The notes under the pieces: model-generated
Told to the model about the DNA's origin: nothing
The model's input: only the letters and a program-made list of their open reading frames with translations
The model's database searches: none
In this document: piece after piece, positions 1-10,959 of the stretch
How positions within the stretch are numbered: position 1 is the stretch's first letter
How the letters are laid out: each line of letters begins with the position of its first letter
Program-made: the position numbers and the translations under genes
Assembly (NCBI RefSeq): GCF_022427965.1
Contig: NZ_JAKTTI010000001.1
Span: 62,001 to 126,000 of the forward strand
Direction of reading: 5' to 3'
DNA: 64,000 nt
Source of the DNA: Fredinandcohnia quinoae
Lineage (GTDB): Bacteria; Bacillota; Bacilli; Bacillales; Bacillaceae_L

Positions 1-167
1 ATCGATCCATTGGCTAAATTCAAATCCACCCTAACATTTTGAGCCTGATTAAAATTCCGTTTATACGCAGAGATAAGTGCTGCTTCAATTGCCTCAATTA
101 TGACATCTTTACTAATGCCTTTTTCTTTCTCGAGCAATGTTAAGGCATCTAATAGTTCACTACTCAT
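1..167 (-). CDS. nusA: Transcription termination/antitermination factor NusA, N-terminal fragment
   Basis: The first 55 or so codons of NusA; the gene runs off the low-coordinate edge. The translation opens MSSELLDALTLLEKEKGIS and continues through the helical N-terminal region that binds the RNA polymerase flap (EAIEAALISAYKR). The ATG at 167-165 follows an AAGGGGG SD. The gene lies 31 bp after rimP, the usual rimP-nusA pairing of Firmicutes. NusA binds RNA polymerase and modulates pausing, intrinsic termination and antitermination. The S1 and KH domains are outside the window. Identification is from the N-terminus only but is clear. Confidence 0.95.
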   Translation of the reverse strand, partial: MSSELLDALTLLEKEKGISKDVIIEAIEAALISAYKRNFNQAQNVRVDLNLANGS

Positions 168-198
168 TTGCTTTCTAATCCCCCTTTATTGTAGAGTC

Positions 199-672
199 CT
201 AATGAAAGGTGACAGCAAGCCTGGCACTTGCAACCTTTTCATATGGAATTTCAATACTTTTTTTCCTAGTCTTAATCATGATATCAACTTTAACGATATT
301 GCCGTCAAATGAAGTTAGTTCACCTTCGAATATTTTTTCTCCATCGATAGGCTCATACGTTTTAACATATACTTGTTTTCCAATTGCTTTTTGGAAATCA
401 CTATCCTTTTTTAATGGGCGTTCTGCACCTGGAGAGGATACTTCGAGAAAATAGTTATACGGAATAGGATCTATCTCATCAAGCTTCTCACTTAATTTCT
501 CACTAACAGTTCCGCAGTCTTCAATATCAACCCCACCATCAGAATCTATAAATACTCGTAAAAACCATTCTTTCCCCTCTTTAACATACTCGATATCAAC
601 TAGCTCCATTTGTAGTTCAGTTAAAATAGGTATCACTAATTCTTCTACTACTTGTGTTACCTTCTTACTCAT
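199..672 (-). CDS. rimP: Ribosome maturation factor RimP
   Basis: 157-residue RimP, needed for maturation of the 30S subunit. The conserved two-domain layout is visible: an N-terminal alpha/beta domain with the acidic [11 protein letters not shown] segment (about residues 43-53) and the [14 protein letters not shown] motif (about 74-87), then a C-terminal SH3-like barrel. The ATG at 672 has a strong AAGGAGG SD. It is the first gene of the rimP-nusA unit, separated from polC by a 260-bp gap with several hairpins. Length and motifs match the family, with nothing unusual. Confidence 0.96.
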   Translation of the reverse strand: MSKKVTQVVEELVIPILTELQMELVDIEYVKEGKEWFLRVFIDSDGGVDIEDCGTVSEKLSEKLDEIDPIPYNYFLEVSSPGAERPLKKDSDFQKAIGKQVYVKTYEPIDGEKIFEGELTSFDGNIVKVDIMIKTRKKSIEIPYEKVASARLAVTFH

Positions 673-730
673 GCTTTTCCTCCTTAACTCAAAAAGGAAT
701 ACTCTTTTATTTGATCAGATTTTGAAAACA

Positions 731-749
731 CCCCGCTAAATTAGCAGGG
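731..749 (-). terminator. Hairpin upstream of rimP
   Basis: Reading the minus strand, CCCTGCTAATTTAGCGGGG folds as a GC-rich stem followed by TGTTTTC. It is about 60 nt before the rimP start, so it could be the last of several terminators after polC or a stem in the rimP leader. Confidence 0.4.
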
Positions 750-773
750 AGGCAATTGGAAAGTATAGAAAAA

Positions 774-802
774 GCTCTTTTAAATCAAAATTCTAAAAGA
801 GC
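774..802 (-). terminator. Rho-independent terminator between polC and rimP
   Basis: Perfect 9-bp stem (GCTCTTTTA / TAAAAGAGC) with an 11-nt loop. On the minus strand it is followed directly by TTTTTCTAT. It lies about 130 bp past the polC stop and is the best terminator candidate in this gap. Confidence 0.65.
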
Positions 803-832
803 CATAAAAAAGGTGATTTGCCCAATAATAAA

Positions 833-850
833 GAGTGGGTTTCCCCACTC
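833..850 (-). terminator. Second terminator-like hairpin after polC
   Basis: Seven-bp stem GAGTGGG / CCCACTC with a 4-nt loop, followed on the minus strand by TTTATTATT. It is the hairpin closest to the polC stop codon, so polC appears to be followed by tandem hairpins. Confidence 0.5.
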
Positions 851-933
851 CTTTAACAGTAATATTCATAGCATTTCCATAAAAACTATATCATAATCGG
901 AAATTTTATGCAAACAAAAGAATTTTACCACTC

Positions 934-3900
934 TTAAAAAAGAGATAATTGATTTTGTTCTGGTAATGATTCGAGACAACCTTGATTATCCAAAAACTCA
1001 AGGATGGTTTTAGAAACCTTTCCTCTCTTTTGTAAATCTTCTTTTGATAAAAATTCTGCTTCTTCTCTTGCTTTTACAATATTAAATGCAGCGTTCGTAC
1101 CTAGACCAGGAATTGCGTTAAAAGGTGGTATTAATGAATCCCCATCAATAATAAATTCATTGGCACTTGAGCGATAAAGATCAATCTTTTTAAATGAAAA
1201 ACCTCTTTCACTCATTTCTAATGCAAGTTCAAGAACAGTTAATAAGTTTTTTTCTTTTGGGGAAGCTTCTAGACCTTTTAAATTTATTTCTTCAATTCTA
1301 CTTTTAATCGTACTCGACCCACGAACCATCGCATCAACATCAAAATCATCAGCACGGACCGTAAAATAGGCTGCATAATATAATAATGGAAGATGAACCT
1401 TAAAATACGCAATGCGTACTGCCATTAATACATATGCTGCAGCATGGGCTTTAGGGAACATATATTTTATTTTAAGACATGAATCAATATACCAATTTGG
1501 TACATTATTTTTTTTCATTTCTTCAATAAATTCATCTGAAAGACCTTTTCCCTTACGCACAGATTCCATTATTTTAAACGCAAGGGACGGATCTAATCCT
1601 TTATAGATCAAATAAACCATAATATCGTCACGACAGCCAATTACTTCACTTAATGTACATGTTTGATTATGAATTAACTCTTGCGCATTCCCCAACCATA
1701 CATCTGTTCCATGGGATAAACCAGAAATTTGAACTAATTCTGAGAATGTCGTTGGTTTAGTATCCTCAAGCATCTGTCTAACAAATCTAGTACCGAACTC
1801 CGGTATTCCTAATGTTCCTGTTTTACACATAATTTGTTCTTCTGTAACACCTAGACTTTCCGTCCCACTGAAAATCTTCATTACTTCTGGATCATCTGTT
1901 GGGATGGTTTTTGGATCAATTCCACTAAGATCCTGAAGCATTCGAATGACTGTAGGATCATCATGTCCAAGTATATCAAGCTTCAACACATTATCATGAA
2001 TAGAATGGAAATCAAAATGGGTTGTTTTCCATTCTGAATTTAGATCATCAGCCGGAAATTGAATGGGAGAAAAATCATAAATATCCATATAATCAGGTAC
2101 AACAATAATTCCACCCGGATGCTGACCGGTCGTTCTCTTAACACCTGTACATCCCGCAACGAGACGATCGGTCTCAGCGCCTCTTAAGTGTAAATTATGA
2201 TCATTTGCATATCCTTTTACATAACCATAGGCTGTTTTTTCTGCAACAGTACCTATTGTTCCTGCACGATACACATAATCTTCTCCAAATAACACCTTTG
2301 TATAATTGTGTGCTCGCGGTTGATATTCACCCGAAAAGTTCAAATCAATATCTGGAACCTTATCCCCTTTAAAGCCCAGGAATGTTTCAAAGGGAATATC
2401 ATGTCCATCTTTTTTAAATTGTGCTCCACAGTTTGGACATTCCTTATTAGGCAAGTCAAAACCAGAACCTACTGATCCATCATCAAAAAACTCAGAGTGT
2501 TTACAGTCTGGACATACATAATGTGGTGCTAGAGGATTAACCTCCGTTATCTCTGTCATTGTCGCAACAAGAGATGACCCCACTGACCCTCGTGAACCAA
2601 CCAAGTACCCATCATCAAGCGATTTTTTAACAAGCTTATGAGATATTAAATAAATTACGGCAAACCCATGACCGATAATACTTGTCAATTCTTTTTCTAA
2701 TCGTTTTTCAACGATTTCAGGTAGATTTTCTCCGTATATACTTCTGGCCATCTTATAGCTCATTTCGCGGATCTCTTCTTCTGCTCCCTCAATTTTAGGA
2801 GTGTATAGGTCATCTTTTATTGGCTTAACATCATCAATTTCATTCGCAATTTTTTGAGTATTAGTTATAACGATTTCCTTCGCCTTGTCTTTATCTAAAA
2901 ATGAAAAACAATCAAGCATTTCATTTGTTGTACGATAATGCACCTCTGGCAAAGTATGGCGATTAAGGGGATTTGCTCCACCTTGTGAAGAGATAAGTAT
3001 TTTTCGATAAATATGATCAACAGGATCTAAATAATGAACATTTCCAGTTGCTACAACAGGAATGTTTAATTTATCGCCAAGACTCACTATATTCTTCAAA
3101 ATATCTCTTAATTCATTTTGATTTTGAACTAATTCTAATTGAACGAGATGATTATAATTTGAAGGTGGTTGTACTTCTAGATAATCATAAAATCCTGCGA
3201 TATCTTCAACTTCTTCAGGTGATTTTTGCATCATCCCTTCAAAGACTTCACCTTTATCACATGCAGAACCAACCAATATACCTTCTCTCAGTTTTTGCAA
3301 CTGTGAACGTGGAATTCTTGGTACTCGATAAAAATACTGTAAATGCGAAATTGAGATAAGCTTAAATAAATTCTTTAAACCAATATCATTTTTCGCAAGC
3401 AAAGTGATATGACTTGGTCTTGCTCTTTGAAATGCCTTTCCTTGTCCCATATAATCATTCAATTGATTATGGTATTCGATTCCCTTTTCAGTCGCATCTT
3501 TTAATAGCTTTGCTAATAAATAACCTGTTGCCTCAGCATCATAGATAGCCCGATGGTGCTGGGTTAATTCTATATCAAACTTTTTACATAACGTATTCAA
3601 CCGATGATTTTTAAATTCAGGATAAAGGAATCTGGCAAGTTCAAGTGTGTCAATAACCGGATTCGTAGCTTTTTCATACCCAATTTTCTTATAGCCTACA
3701 TTCAGGAATCCCATATCAAAGCTTGCATTATGGGCAACTAATATTCCATCTCCAGCCCATTCATAGAATCTCTTTAATACATCACCAATTTCAGGGGCTG
3801 AATTAACCATATCATCGGTTATACCAGTTAGTTCTATTGTTGTTGCAGACAATCGATGATGTGGATTCGCAAATGATTCAAAACGATCAATAATCTCACC

Positions 3901-5244
3901 ATTTTTCATTTTTACTGCCGCTAATTCTATAATCGTGTTATATACTGCAGATAAACCAGTTGTTTCCACGTCAAACACAATAAAAATATCATCAGCAAGC
4001 AATCGATTCTGCTCGTTATATGCAATTGGGACCCCATCATCGACAAGATTTGCCTCAATCCCATATAAAATTTTCACTCCATGCTTTTTCCCTGCTGCAT
4101 AAGCTTCCGGAAAGGATTGAGCTACACCATGATCTGTTAGTGCAATTGCCGGATGTCCCCATTTACTTGCTTGTTCAACAAGTTTACTAATAGACGTAAC
4201 TGCATCCATTTGACTCATTGGTGTGTGTAAATGCAACTCAACACGCTTTTCATTATCAGGGGAAATATCCTTTCTTTCATTAGGTTTAATCTCATTAATA
4301 TCATTTGCCATCATGACTAAATCACGAACAAATGTATCATTTTGAATACTCCCCCTTGCCCTTACCCACATACCTTTTTTAATTGCTTGAAGCTGATTAA
4401 CATCTTCTTTATCTCGAGAAAACATTTTTACAAGAATGGAATCTGTATAATCCGTTATTTTAAATGTTAACAGTGTACGTCCACTTCGTAATTCTTTCGT
4501 TTCAGCATGAAAAATATATCCTTGTATTGCTATTCTTCGTTCTTCATCCTGGATAGAAATAATTTGTTTAATATCTTCATCGTCTTTTATTGTGTAGCCA
4601 ATTGTAACGGGACCTGTTATTTCATTTGCTTGATTTTTTTCTTGATCTTTCTTTTGCATATCAGCAACTGCCAACAAAGCCTTTTCCTGATCTTCTTGTT
4701 GTTTTTGTTCTAAAAACTTTTCGTACTCTTTTTCAGAACTTTCCACTATTGCATCTAATTGGAACATTGGAAAACCAAATGACTGATAAATTTCTGAAAT
4801 GATTTGTGAATACTTTTTCTTAACCGCAATCAATTCGGCATCATTTCTCGTCTTTATGATCAACTTGATCCCGTTTAAATTAGGAACTTGGTTATTTAAC
4901 AGCGAAAGCATCAGTGGTGATATACCATCTAGCTCTTGAATACAAAGCGGCCAATAGGCTTGTACAATATTTTCCGTGCACTCTTGTGATTGTGCATTAA
5001 TAGAAAAGGTAACTTTTGCAATATGTGAAAATCGCGTAATAAGTTGTGTTGAGAATAATTGAAAAACATCGGTCGGCAAAATCTTGTTAAAAACAAAGTA
5101 AAAATGCCATGCTTTCTTTTCCTTATCAACCATTAATTTCTCAATATATGCATCTGAAAAATGTCCTATCACCGCATCTTCAGTTAATTCAATTTGTTGG
5201 AGCAAGAGTTGGAATCTCTCTTTTTGCTCACTTGTAATGTCCAT
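934..5244 (-). CDS. polC: DNA polymerase III alpha subunit, PolC type
   Basis: About 1436-residue replicative polymerase of low-GC Gram-positives, the main leading- and lagging-strand enzyme. Domain order: N-terminal region with an OB fold, a PHP domain beginning near residue 336 ([12 protein letters not shown]), an inserted DnaQ-like 3'-5' exonuclease near 420 (FDVETTGLS), the rest of PHP, a Cys4 zinc motif near 910 (CPDCKH...CPNC), then the polymerase core with [12 protein letters not shown] near 965. The inserted exonuclease separates PolC from DnaE. The ATG at 5244 ([11 protein letters not shown]) is chosen because a GAGGGG SD precedes it; an in-frame start 10 codons upstream has none. 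proS, which normally lies between rseP and polC in B. subtilis, is absent. Confidence 0.98.
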   Translation of the reverse strand: MDITSEQKERFQLLLQQIELTEDAVIGHFSDAYIEKLMVDKEKKAWHFYFVFNKILPTDVFQLFSTQLITRFSHIAKVTFSINAQSQECTENIVQAYWPLCIQELDGISPLMLSLLNNQVPNLNGIKLIIKTRNDAELIAVKKKYSQIISEIYQSFGFPMFQLDAIVESSEKEYEKFLEQKQQEDQEKALLAVADMQKKDQEKNQANEITGPVTIGYTIKDDEDIKQIISIQDEERRIAIQGYIFHAETKELRSGRTLLTFKITDYTDSILVKMFSRDKEDVNQLQAIKKGMWVRARGSIQNDTFVRDLVMMANDINEIKPNERKDISPDNEKRVELHLHTPMSQMDAVTSISKLVEQASKWGHPAIALTDHGVAQSFPEAYAAGKKHGVKILYGIEANLVDDGVPIAYNEQNRLLADDIFIVFDVETTGLSAVYNTIIELAAVKMKNGEIIDRFESFANPHHRLSATTIELTGITDDMVNSAPEIGDVLKRFYEWAGDGILVAHNASFDMGFLNVGYKKIGYEKATNPVIDTLELARFLYPEFKNHRLNTLCKKFDIELTQHHRAIYDAEATGYLLAKLLKDATEKGIEYHNQLNDYMGQGKAFQRARPSHITLLAKNDIGLKNLFKLISISHLQYFYRVPRIPRSQLQKLREGILVGSACDKGEVFEGMMQKSPEEVEDIAGFYDYLEVQPPSNYNHLVQLELVQNQNELRDILKNIVSLGDKLNIPVVATGNVHYLDPVDHIYRKILISSQGGANPLNRHTLPEVHYRTTNEMLDCFSFLDKDKAKEIVITNTQKIANEIDDVKPIKDDLYTPKIEGAEEEIREMSYKMARSIYGENLPEIVEKRLEKELTSIIGHGFAVIYLISHKLVKKSLDDGYLVGSRGSVGSSLVATMTEITEVNPLAPHYVCPDCKHSEFFDDGSVGSGFDLPNKECPNCGAQFKKDGHDIPFETFLGFKGDKVPDIDLNFSGEYQPRAHNYTKVLFGEDYVYRAGTIGTVAEKTAYGYVKGYANDHNLHLRGAETDRLVAGCTGVKRTTGQHPGGIIVVPDYMDIYDFSPIQFPADDLNSEWKTTHFDFHSIHDNVLKLDILGHDDPTVIRMLQDLSGIDPKTIPTDDPEVMKIFSGTESLGVTEEQIMCKTGTLGIPEFGTRFVRQMLEDTKPTTFSELVQISGLSHGTDVWLGNAQELIHNQTCTLSEVIGCRDDIMVYLIYKGLDPSLAFKIMESVRKGKGLSDEFIEEMKKNNVPNWYIDSCLKIKYMFPKAHAAAYVLMAVRIAYFKVHLPLLYYAAYFTVRADDFDVDAMVRGSSTIKSRIEEINLKGLEASPKEKNLLTVLELALEMSERGFSFKKIDLYRSSANEFIIDGDSLIPPFNAIPGLGTNAAFNIVKAREEAEFLSKEDLQKRGKVSKTILEFLDNQGCLESLPEQNQLSLF

Positions 5245-5286
5245 GCTTATCCCCTCTCTCCTAGAGGTTTTCACCCATAATAATGT

Positions 5287-5312
5287 AAGGTACCCTAGTC
5301 TAAGGGTACCTT
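5287..5312. repeat. Perfect 10-bp inverted repeat in the polC leader
   Basis: AAGGTACCCT and AGGGTACCTT are perfectly complementary around a 6-nt loop, about 43 nt upstream of the polC ATG. No U-tract follows on the minus strand, so it is not a standard terminator there. It lies just downstream of a candidate promoter, so it would form a stem in the polC 5' UTR or act as an operator. It occupies the gap where proS is missing. Confidence 0.6.
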
Positions 5313-5331
5313 ATATTTATATTTCTATTTT

Positions 5332-5359
5332 ACTATATATTTGATATTTGTTTCGACAA
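5332..5359 (-). promoter_or_regulatory. Candidate sigma-A promoter for polC
   Basis: On the minus strand, TTGTCG (5354-5359), a 16-bp spacer, then TATAGT (5332-5337). It predicts a start near 5325 and an 80-nt leader containing the inverted repeat at 5287-5312. Judged from motif match only. Confidence 0.4.
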
Positions 5360-5419
5360 GATTTTCTATATTTCCTTCCAATGTTTTCCCTTATTAATCT
5401 TATTTTAAGAAAATTGATA

Positions 5420-6682
5420 TCAATCTAAGAAAAATCTTTGGATATCATTCCATGTAACTACAAGCATTAAAAGCATTAAAAGAGCAAAGCCAATAAAATG
5501 AACAATTCCTTCTTTTTGTCGATCAATTGGTTTTCCTCGAACAGCTTCAACAGCAAAGAATACCAACCTACCCCCATCAAGTGCAGGAAGAGGCAACAGA
5601 TTAACGATTCCTAAATTAATACTTAAAATGGCCGCCCATTTCATAACATAGAATATCCCTGATTGTACAACTGTATCAGTTGAAACATATATTCCAACTG
5701 GACCCGATAGCATATCAATTGAAAATTGACCTGTAACAAGTTTACCTAAACTTGTTAATATCATTTTTGTCCAATTATATGTCTCGATAAATCCGTATTT
5801 TATTGATGGGAAAACTGACTTTTCTACAGGACCATAGACCCCGATAACCCCAATTGTACCATCTTCAGACTTTTGCATTTTTGGAGTTACCTGTATATCT
5901 TGCAACTGGCCATCACGTTCAATTGAAAATTGCAGTTCTTCTTCAGGATGTGCCTGAATAATCGAAACAATTTCCTTCCAAGTTGTAACCTCTTGTTTAT
6001 CTATTTCCTTGACAACATCGCCTTCTTGAAGACCTGATTTAATAGCAGCACCATCTTCAGTTAATTGTCCAAGGATTGGTTTATCAACTGGAGTTCCTTG
6101 AAGCAGACCAATTGCAAGTAAAATAAAAAATGCTAATACAAAATTCATTGCTGGACCAGCAGCGATCGCTAATGTTCTTTGCAGCAACGTTTTCGAAGCA
6201 AATTGTCGATTATATGGTGCAATTTGTGTCTCTTGTCCATCAACTACAAAAAAAGAAGTTTCACTAATTTCAAACCTTTTCAATGTCTCATCGTCACCAT
6301 CTTCGTAGCCAGTGACAAATAGTTTGTGTTCAAAATCTACTTCTTCAACCTCGATTACTTTTAGGTCAGGAAATTTATCCTTATTATTAATAACTACCTT
6401 ATTAACCTTTCCCTCATTATCGAATAAGAGCCCGATATTATGTCCAGGCTTAACTTCGATCATCTCTGGATCTTCTCCGGCCATTCTAACGAAACCGCCT
6501 AAAGGTAATAGACGAATCGTATATACAGTTTCATTCTTTTTAAAAGTAAAAACCTTTGGGCCAAAACCTATAGCAAACTCACGACAAAGAATACCAGCCC
6601 TTTTTGCAAAAACAAGATGTCCTAATTCATGAAAAAATACAAGAGCGCCAAATATAATGACGAAGGCTATCACAGTTTCCAA
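5420..6682 (-). CDS. rseP: Site-2 intramembrane zinc metalloprotease RseP/RasP
   Basis: About 420-residue S2P protease that cleaves anti-sigma factors such as RsiW, and signal-peptide remnants, within the membrane. The first membrane helix carries the HELGH zinc motif (about residues 18-22). A PDZ domain lies in the middle (about 190-270). The third metal ligand is in the C-terminal LPLPALDGGRL segment (about 362-372), with further hydrophobic helices around it. The TTG at 6682 is preferred because AAAGGTGG lies 7 nt before it; an upstream GTG at 6694 overlaps that SD. It follows dxr closely (41 bp). The expected downstream proS is missing, and polC has its own promoter-like region. Confidence 0.95.
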   Translation of the reverse strand: METVIAFVIIFGALVFFHELGHLVFAKRAGILCREFAIGFGPKVFTFKKNETVYTIRLLPLGGFVRMAGEDPEMIEVKPGHNIGLLFDNEGKVNKVVINNKDKFPDLKVIEVEEVDFEHKLFVTGYEDGDDETLKRFEISETSFFVVDGQETQIAPYNRQFASKTLLQRTLAIAAGPAMNFVLAFFILLAIGLLQGTPVDKPILGQLTEDGAAIKSGLQEGDVVKEIDKQEVTTWKEIVSIIQAHPEEELQFSIERDGQLQDIQVTPKMQKSEDGTIGVIGVYGPVEKSVFPSIKYGFIETYNWTKMILTSLGKLVTGQFSIDMLSGPVGIYVSTDTVVQSGIFYVMKWAAILSINLGIVNLLPLPALDGGRLVFFAVEAVRGKPIDRQKEGIVHFIGFALLMLLMLVVTWNDIQRFFLD

Positions 6683-6722
6683 ATGCTTAACCACCTTTTG
6701 TTAGATTGAACTATGATTTTAT

Positions 6723-7877
6723 TTATTTTGAAGCTAATAATGTCCCGACGAAACGTCTCGTTTCCTCATCCACTTGTCGAATTGTATCCAGACTTGGATC
6801 TTTTACTGTATGATGTTTATCCAATACATTCTCAATTATCGATTCAATCGTTAAAAATGAAATTCTTCCATTTAAAAATGCAGCAACTGCTTCTTCATTA
6901 GCAGCATTTAAAACCGTAGGCATTGTTCCACCTTCTTTTCCCGCCTTGTAAGCCAAGTCTAAACATCTAAATCGTTTAAAATCAGCATTTGAAAAATTCA
7001 ACTTTCCAATCTCCGCTAAGTTTAAGCGTTCTTTCATTACAGGCATCTGAAGACGATCGGGATAAGAAAGAGCATACTGGATTGGAACCTTCATGTCTGG
7101 TGTCCCTAGTTGAGCAATGACACTACTGTCCTGAAATTCAACCATTGAATGAATAATACTTTCCTTGTGTAAAAGAACGTCAATCTTCTCATATGGTAAA
7201 TCAAATAACCAATGTGCTTCAATAACTTCTAATCCTTTATTCATCATTGTTGCTGAGTCAATTGTAATTTTAGCTCCCATCGACCAGTTTGGATGATTCA
7301 AGGCATCCTGTACAGTAACATTTTCTAATTCTTCTCTAGTTCGATCTCTAAAGCTCCCACCTGAAGCAGTAAGGATAATTTTTTCAATACTCTTTTCACT
7401 TTCACCTTGTAAACATTGAAAAATAGCTGAGTGTTCACTATCAACAGGCAATATTGAAACATGATTTCGCTTAGCGGCATCCATTACTAAATGCCCCGCA
7501 GTTACAAGCGTTTCTTTATTTGCTAAAGCTATCGTTTTACCAGCCTTTATTGCTTGTAGTGTTGGAATTAAACCAACACTTCCGACGACCGCATTTAACA
7601 TGATATTAGCATCATGATATGTCGCTACTTCCATCAAGCCCTCATCACCATATACAAAAGAAGTATTCGGAAATTCACCTTTAAGTTTTTCATAAGCTTC
7701 CTGTGATTTAACTGAGACGAGTTTTGGTGAGAATTTCCGAATAATCTCTCTACCAGTTTCAATATTATTCCCAAGTGACATGGCCACTAGTTTAAAATGG
7801 TCGGGATGAAACTCTATCACATCTAAAGTTTGTTGCCCAATTGACCCCGTAGCACCTAATAAACTAATCCTTTTCAC
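6723..7877 (-). CDS. dxr: 1-deoxy-D-xylulose 5-phosphate reductoisomerase
   Basis: About 384-residue NADPH-dependent enzyme converting DXP to 2-C-methyl-D-erythritol 4-phosphate, the committed step of the MEP isoprenoid pathway. Visible are the nucleotide-binding [10 protein letters not shown] motif at the N-terminus, ALANKETLV, the metal/substrate region [12 protein letters not shown], and TASGGSFRD. Two GTG codons are possible: the second (7877) gives [14 protein letters not shown] and has an AGGGAG SD at proper spacing, while the first overlaps it. It sits between cdsA and rseP with 33- and 40-bp gaps. The nearby uppS uses isoprenoid precursors from this pathway. Confidence 0.97.
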   Translation of the reverse strand: MKRISLLGATGSIGQQTLDVIEFHPDHFKLVAMSLGNNIETGREIIRKFSPKLVSVKSQEAYEKLKGEFPNTSFVYGDEGLMEVATYHDANIMLNAVVGSVGLIPTLQAIKAGKTIALANKETLVTAGHLVMDAAKRNHVSILPVDSEHSAIFQCLQGESEKSIEKIILTASGGSFRDRTREELENVTVQDALNHPNWSMGAKITIDSATMMNKGLEVIEAHWLFDLPYEKIDVLLHKESIIHSMVEFQDSSVIAQLGTPDMKVPIQYALSYPDRLQMPVMKERLNLAEIGKLNFSNADFKRFRCLDLAYKAGKEGGTMPTVLNAANEEAVAAFLNGRISFLTIESIIENVLDKHHTVKDPSLDTIRQVDEETRRFVGTLLASK

Positions 7878-7910
7878 ATATTTCACTCCCTAAATTCACG
7901 AACGACACAA

Positions 7911-8702
7911 TCAGATATATAATAACAAGAAATGTAGGATTGGTAGGATGAAGAGAAGACTGTCAAATCGATCTAGGATCCCGCCATGCCCCGGTAATAA
8001 TTTTCCGGAATCTTTTACATTATAATGTCTCTTAAGTGCTGATTCTACAAGATCACCAATTTGTCCAAAAATAGAAACTAGTACAGTTACAATTACTAAA
8101 ACGAATAAAGAATCAAACATATCAGTAATTAAATTAAATATAAAAGCAAAAACTATTGCACTTATTATACCACCTATAAATCCCTCAATCGTTTTATTTG
8201 GACTGATTTCAGGCCAAAGCTTGTTTTTACCGATTTTTCTTCCGATAAAATAAGCCCCAGAATCAGTGGTCCAAATAACTACAAAAGCATAGAAAATATA
8301 GATTAATTTTTCTGCTCTAATTTCAATTAAATAATAAAATCCAAATCCCACATACAACGCTGTAAGTATCACAAAACTAGCATCATCAAATGTAAACTGA
8401 TTTTTGGTTATAACAGTATATGAGAGGATTAATAAAACAATTAGTAGAACAAGTTCAACCTTTGAAAGATTTATTTTATCAAAAAAATCTATATATTTAC
8501 TAGGTATTAGTAGAATCCATAATAAAATTATCGATATAATACCTGGAAAAGATACAGTTTTAATGTGTTTCATTCTCAGCAATTCATAAATTGCGATTGC
8601 CCCCATCAAATAGACTAGAATTGTAAATGGTAGTTGTCCAATTATTACAATTGGTACAAATACAGCTGCAGCGATGACTGCCGTAATTATTCTTTGCTTC
8701 AT
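7911..8702 (-). CDS. cdsA: Phosphatidate cytidylyltransferase (CDP-diglyceride synthase)
   Basis: 263-residue polytopic membrane enzyme that makes CDP-diacylglycerol from phosphatidic acid and CTP, the branch point for phospholipids. Mostly hydrophobic helices. The C-terminal CDP-synthase signature is readable as the segment from [16 protein letters not shown] to [19 protein letters not shown] (about residues 208-250). ATG at 8702 with an AAAGGAATG SD. It is 18 bp after uppS, as in other Bacillaceae. Confidence 0.96.
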   Translation of the reverse strand: MKQRIITAVIAAAVFVPIVIIGQLPFTILVYLMGAIAIYELLRMKHIKTVSFPGIISIILLWILLIPSKYIDFFDKINLSKVELVLLIVLLILSYTVITKNQFTFDDASFVILTALYVGFGFYYLIEIRAEKLIYIFYAFVVIWTTDSGAYFIGRKIGKNKLWPEISPNKTIEGFIGGIISAIVFAFIFNLITDMFDSLFVLVIVTVLVSIFGQIGDLVESALKRHYNVKDSGKLLPGHGGILDRFDSLLFILPILHFLLLYI

Positions 8703-8720
8703 TTAAGTATCATTCCTTTG

Positions 8721-9482
8721 TCAAATTCCGCCGTAACGTCGGCCTCTCTTTTGAAATGCATGAATTGCCTCTAAAAGATGCTCTTCCCGAAAATCTGGCC
8801 ATAGTACATCAGTAAACCAAAATTCAGTATAAGCAAGCTGCCATAACATAAAATTACTAAGACGGATTTCCCCACTTGTACGAATTAATAAATCGGGATC
8901 TTCTAAGCTAGAACTCATCAAATATCCTGAAAAAATCTCATCATTAATTTCTGCGCTTAATTTTCCTGCGTTTTGATCTATTACAATTTGATTAACAGCA
9001 CGAATTATTTCCGCACGTCCTCCATAATTAAGTGCAAAATTTAAGATAAGCCCAGTATTTTGTTTCGTTTCACTTACTGCTTTTTCAACTGCACTAAGAG
9101 TATGTGCAGGTATAGCATCTTTATTACCCATAATTCGAACTTGTACATTCTCTTCAATCAGTTCTGGTAAGAATGTCCCCATAAATTCTTCAGGAAGTCG
9201 TAACAAATAATTTACCTCTTCCCGCGGCCTTTTCCAGTTTTCAGTAGAAAAGGCATAAACAGTTAATGTATGAACTCCTAGTTTATTTGCAAGCTTTGTA
9301 ACTCTTTTCACGACCTTCATGCCTTCATGATGTCCAGCCGTTCGAGGAAGTGCACGCTTTTTTGCCCACCTTCCATTTCCATCCATAATAATTGCAATAT
9401 GGTTAGGAATTTGACCTTTCATGATTTCGTCTATTGAAAAAGATACAGAATTATCCTTCTGTTTTTTAAATTTCCAAAACAT
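8721..9482 (-). CDS. uppS: Undecaprenyl pyrophosphate synthase (isoprenyl transferase)
   Basis: 253-residue cis-prenyltransferase that extends FPP with IPP to form the C55 lipid carrier for peptidoglycan and wall polymers. The catalytic Asp34 is in HIAIIMDGNGRWAKKR. The C-terminal IRTSGEIRLSNFMLWQ and FTDVLWPDF motifs are also present. ATG at 9482 with a GGAGG SD. The 168-bp gap to frr holds a terminator and, just before the SD, a long hairpin, so uppS is probably transcribed partly from its own promoter. Confidence 0.97.
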   Translation of the reverse strand: MFWKFKKQKDNSVSFSIDEIMKGQIPNHIAIIMDGNGRWAKKRALPRTAGHHEGMKVVKRVTKLANKLGVHTLTVYAFSTENWKRPREEVNYLLRLPEEFMGTFLPELIEENVQVRIMGNKDAIPAHTLSAVEKAVSETKQNTGLILNFALNYGGRAEIIRAVNQIVIDQNAGKLSAEINDEIFSGYLMSSSLEDPDLLIRTSGEIRLSNFMLWQLAYTEFWFTDVLWPDFREEHLLEAIHAFQKRGRRYGGI

Positions 9483-9505
9483 AGAACTAGTCCTCCATCG
9501 CCCTT

Positions 9506-9531
9506 ATAAAATCCTACCAGTAAGATTTTAT
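9506..9531 (-). promoter_or_regulatory. Hairpin abutting the uppS ribosome-binding site
   Basis: Twelve-base arms ATAAAATCTTAC / GTAGGATTTTAT (minus strand) pair over their whole length with one wobble and almost no loop. The structure ends about 10 nt before the GGAGG of uppS. No U-tract follows, so a leader stem is more likely than a terminator. Confidence 0.45.
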
Positions 9532-9595
9532 TAATATATATGCGTCTATTAGTACAAATATAGAGTAATAATTAATAGACAGTATTAACAAAAAA

Positions 9596-9619
9596 ACCCC
9601 CTGTAATCAAGTAGAGGGT
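9596..9619 (-). terminator. Rho-independent terminator after frr
   Basis: Minus strand: ACCCTCT, 10-nt loop, AGGGGGT (7 bp with one G-U), followed by a run of T. It starts about 30 bp after the frr stop. Confidence 0.8.
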
Positions 9620-9650
9620 CTTTTTACAATATATTGTACATTGAAATGGA

Positions 9651-10208
9651 TTAGACTTCCATGATTTCTTTTTCTTTTTCTTTTGCAACTGAATCAATTT
9701 TAGAAATTGAATCGTCAGTTAACTTTTGAATATCATCAGTATAGCTACGTAATTCATCTTCAGTAATTTCACTATTTTTCTCAAGTTTTTTGAGATCATC
9801 ATTTCCATCCCTACGAACATTACGAATAGCTACCTTTGATTCTTCCGCATATTTCTTAACAAGTTTAACTAATTCTCGGCGACGTTCCTCAGTCAATGCT
9901 GGAATTGCTATACGAATGATAGAACCATCATTTGTCGGGTTAAGCCCTAAATCAGCTTTTAAAATTGCTTTTTCCATATCACCTAATACTGATTTATCGT
10001 ATGGCTGAATAATAAGCATTCGCGCTTCCGGTACATTGATAGAAGCAAGTTGATTCAAAGGAGTAGGTGCTCCATAATAATCAACCGAAACTTTATCAAG
10101 AATTGCTGGGTTTGCTCTACCTGCTCGAACTGTTGCAAGTTCACGCGACAATGATTGGATTGCTTTCTCCATTTTATCCTTTACCTGGTTCAATGTATTT
10201 ATTGCCAT
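9651..10208 (-). CDS. frr: Ribosome recycling factor
   Basis: 185-residue RRF, which with EF-G splits post-termination ribosomes. It has the family's usual length and composition: a three-helix bundle (N-terminal [27 protein letters not shown] region, C-terminal charged helices) and a small beta domain around [26 protein letters not shown] at 10208 behind a GGGGG SD. It follows pyrH by only 3 bp and ends with a terminator, closing the translation block that begins with rpsB. Confidence 0.98.
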   Translation of the reverse strand: MAINTLNQVKDKMEKAIQSLSRELATVRAGRANPAILDKVSVDYYGAPTPLNQLASINVPEARMLIIQPYDKSVLGDMEKAILKADLGLNPTNDGSIIRIAIPALTEERRRELVKLVKKYAEESKVAIRNVRRDGNDDLKKLEKNSEITEDELRSYTDDIQKLTDDSISKIDSVAKEKEKEIMEV

Positions 10209-10211
10209 AAG

Positions 10212-10934
10212 TCATTTCCCCCTTACTATTGTTCCAATATTTTCTCCTAATACTGCACGTTTAATATTGCCCTCTTCCATTATTGAAAATACAATAAGTG
10301 GAATATCATTGTCCATACATAAAGAGGATGCAGTTGAATCCATTACTGCTAAACCTTCTTTTAAAACATCCAAATAAGATAGAGTTTCATATTTGACAGC
10401 TGTTTTATCTTTTGTTGGGTCAGCACTGTACACACCATCAACATTGTTCTTAGCCATCAATATTACTTCCGCTTCTATTTCAGCAGCTCTCAACGCTGCA
10501 GTTGTATCTGTTGAAAAATATGGATTTCCGGTTCCTGCCGCAAAAATGACAACTCGTTTTTTCTCCAGGTGACGGATAGCCTTTCTTCTTATGTATGGTT
10601 CAGCAACTTGACGCATTTCAATTGAAGTTTGAACACGAGTTTGAATTCCGATATTTTCTAAGCTATCTTGTAAGGCCAATGAATTCATAACAGTAGCTAG
10701 CATTCCCATATAATCGGCACTTGCTCGATCCATTCCCATTTCGCTGCCAATTTTACCTCTCCAAATGTTTCCGCCACCAACAACAACAGCAACTTCTACA
10801 CCTAAATCAGCTATTTCCTTTACTTGTTTTGCAACAGATTGGATGACAGTTGGATTTATTCCAAACCCTTTTTCACCTGCCAATGCTTCTCCACTCAGCT
10901 TCAATACAACACGATTATATTTTGCGCTACTCAT
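10212..10934 (-). CDS. pyrH: UMP kinase
   Basis: 240-residue amino-acid-kinase-fold enzyme phosphorylating UMP to UDP for pyrimidine nucleotide synthesis. The N-terminal [18 protein letters not shown] motif, [10 protein letters not shown] (about 50-59) and the [14 protein letters not shown] region are typical of hexameric bacterial UMP kinases. ATG at 10934 with a GGAGG SD. It is separated from tsf by a hairpin, and from frr by 3 bp. Confidence 0.98.
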   Translation of the reverse strand: MSSAKYNRVVLKLSGEALAGEKGFGINPTVIQSVAKQVKEIADLGVEVAVVVGGGNIWRGKIGSEMGMDRASADYMGMLATVMNSLALQDSLENIGIQTRVQTSIEMRQVAEPYIRRKAIRHLEKKRVVIFAAGTGNPYFSTDTTAALRAAEIEAEVILMAKNNVDGVYSADPTKDKTAVKYETLSYLDVLKEGLAVMDSTASSLCMDNDIPLIVFSIMEEGNIKRAVLGENIGTIVRGK

Positions 10935-10959
10935 CGTAAACCTCCATCATTTCAAAAAT

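Noticed and set aside
100-312. Plus-strand open frame of 70 codons
   Set aside because: It lies opposite nusA and rimP, has no SD, and its product is not protein-like. The many other plus-strand frames across the window are likewise mirror frames of minus-strand genes.
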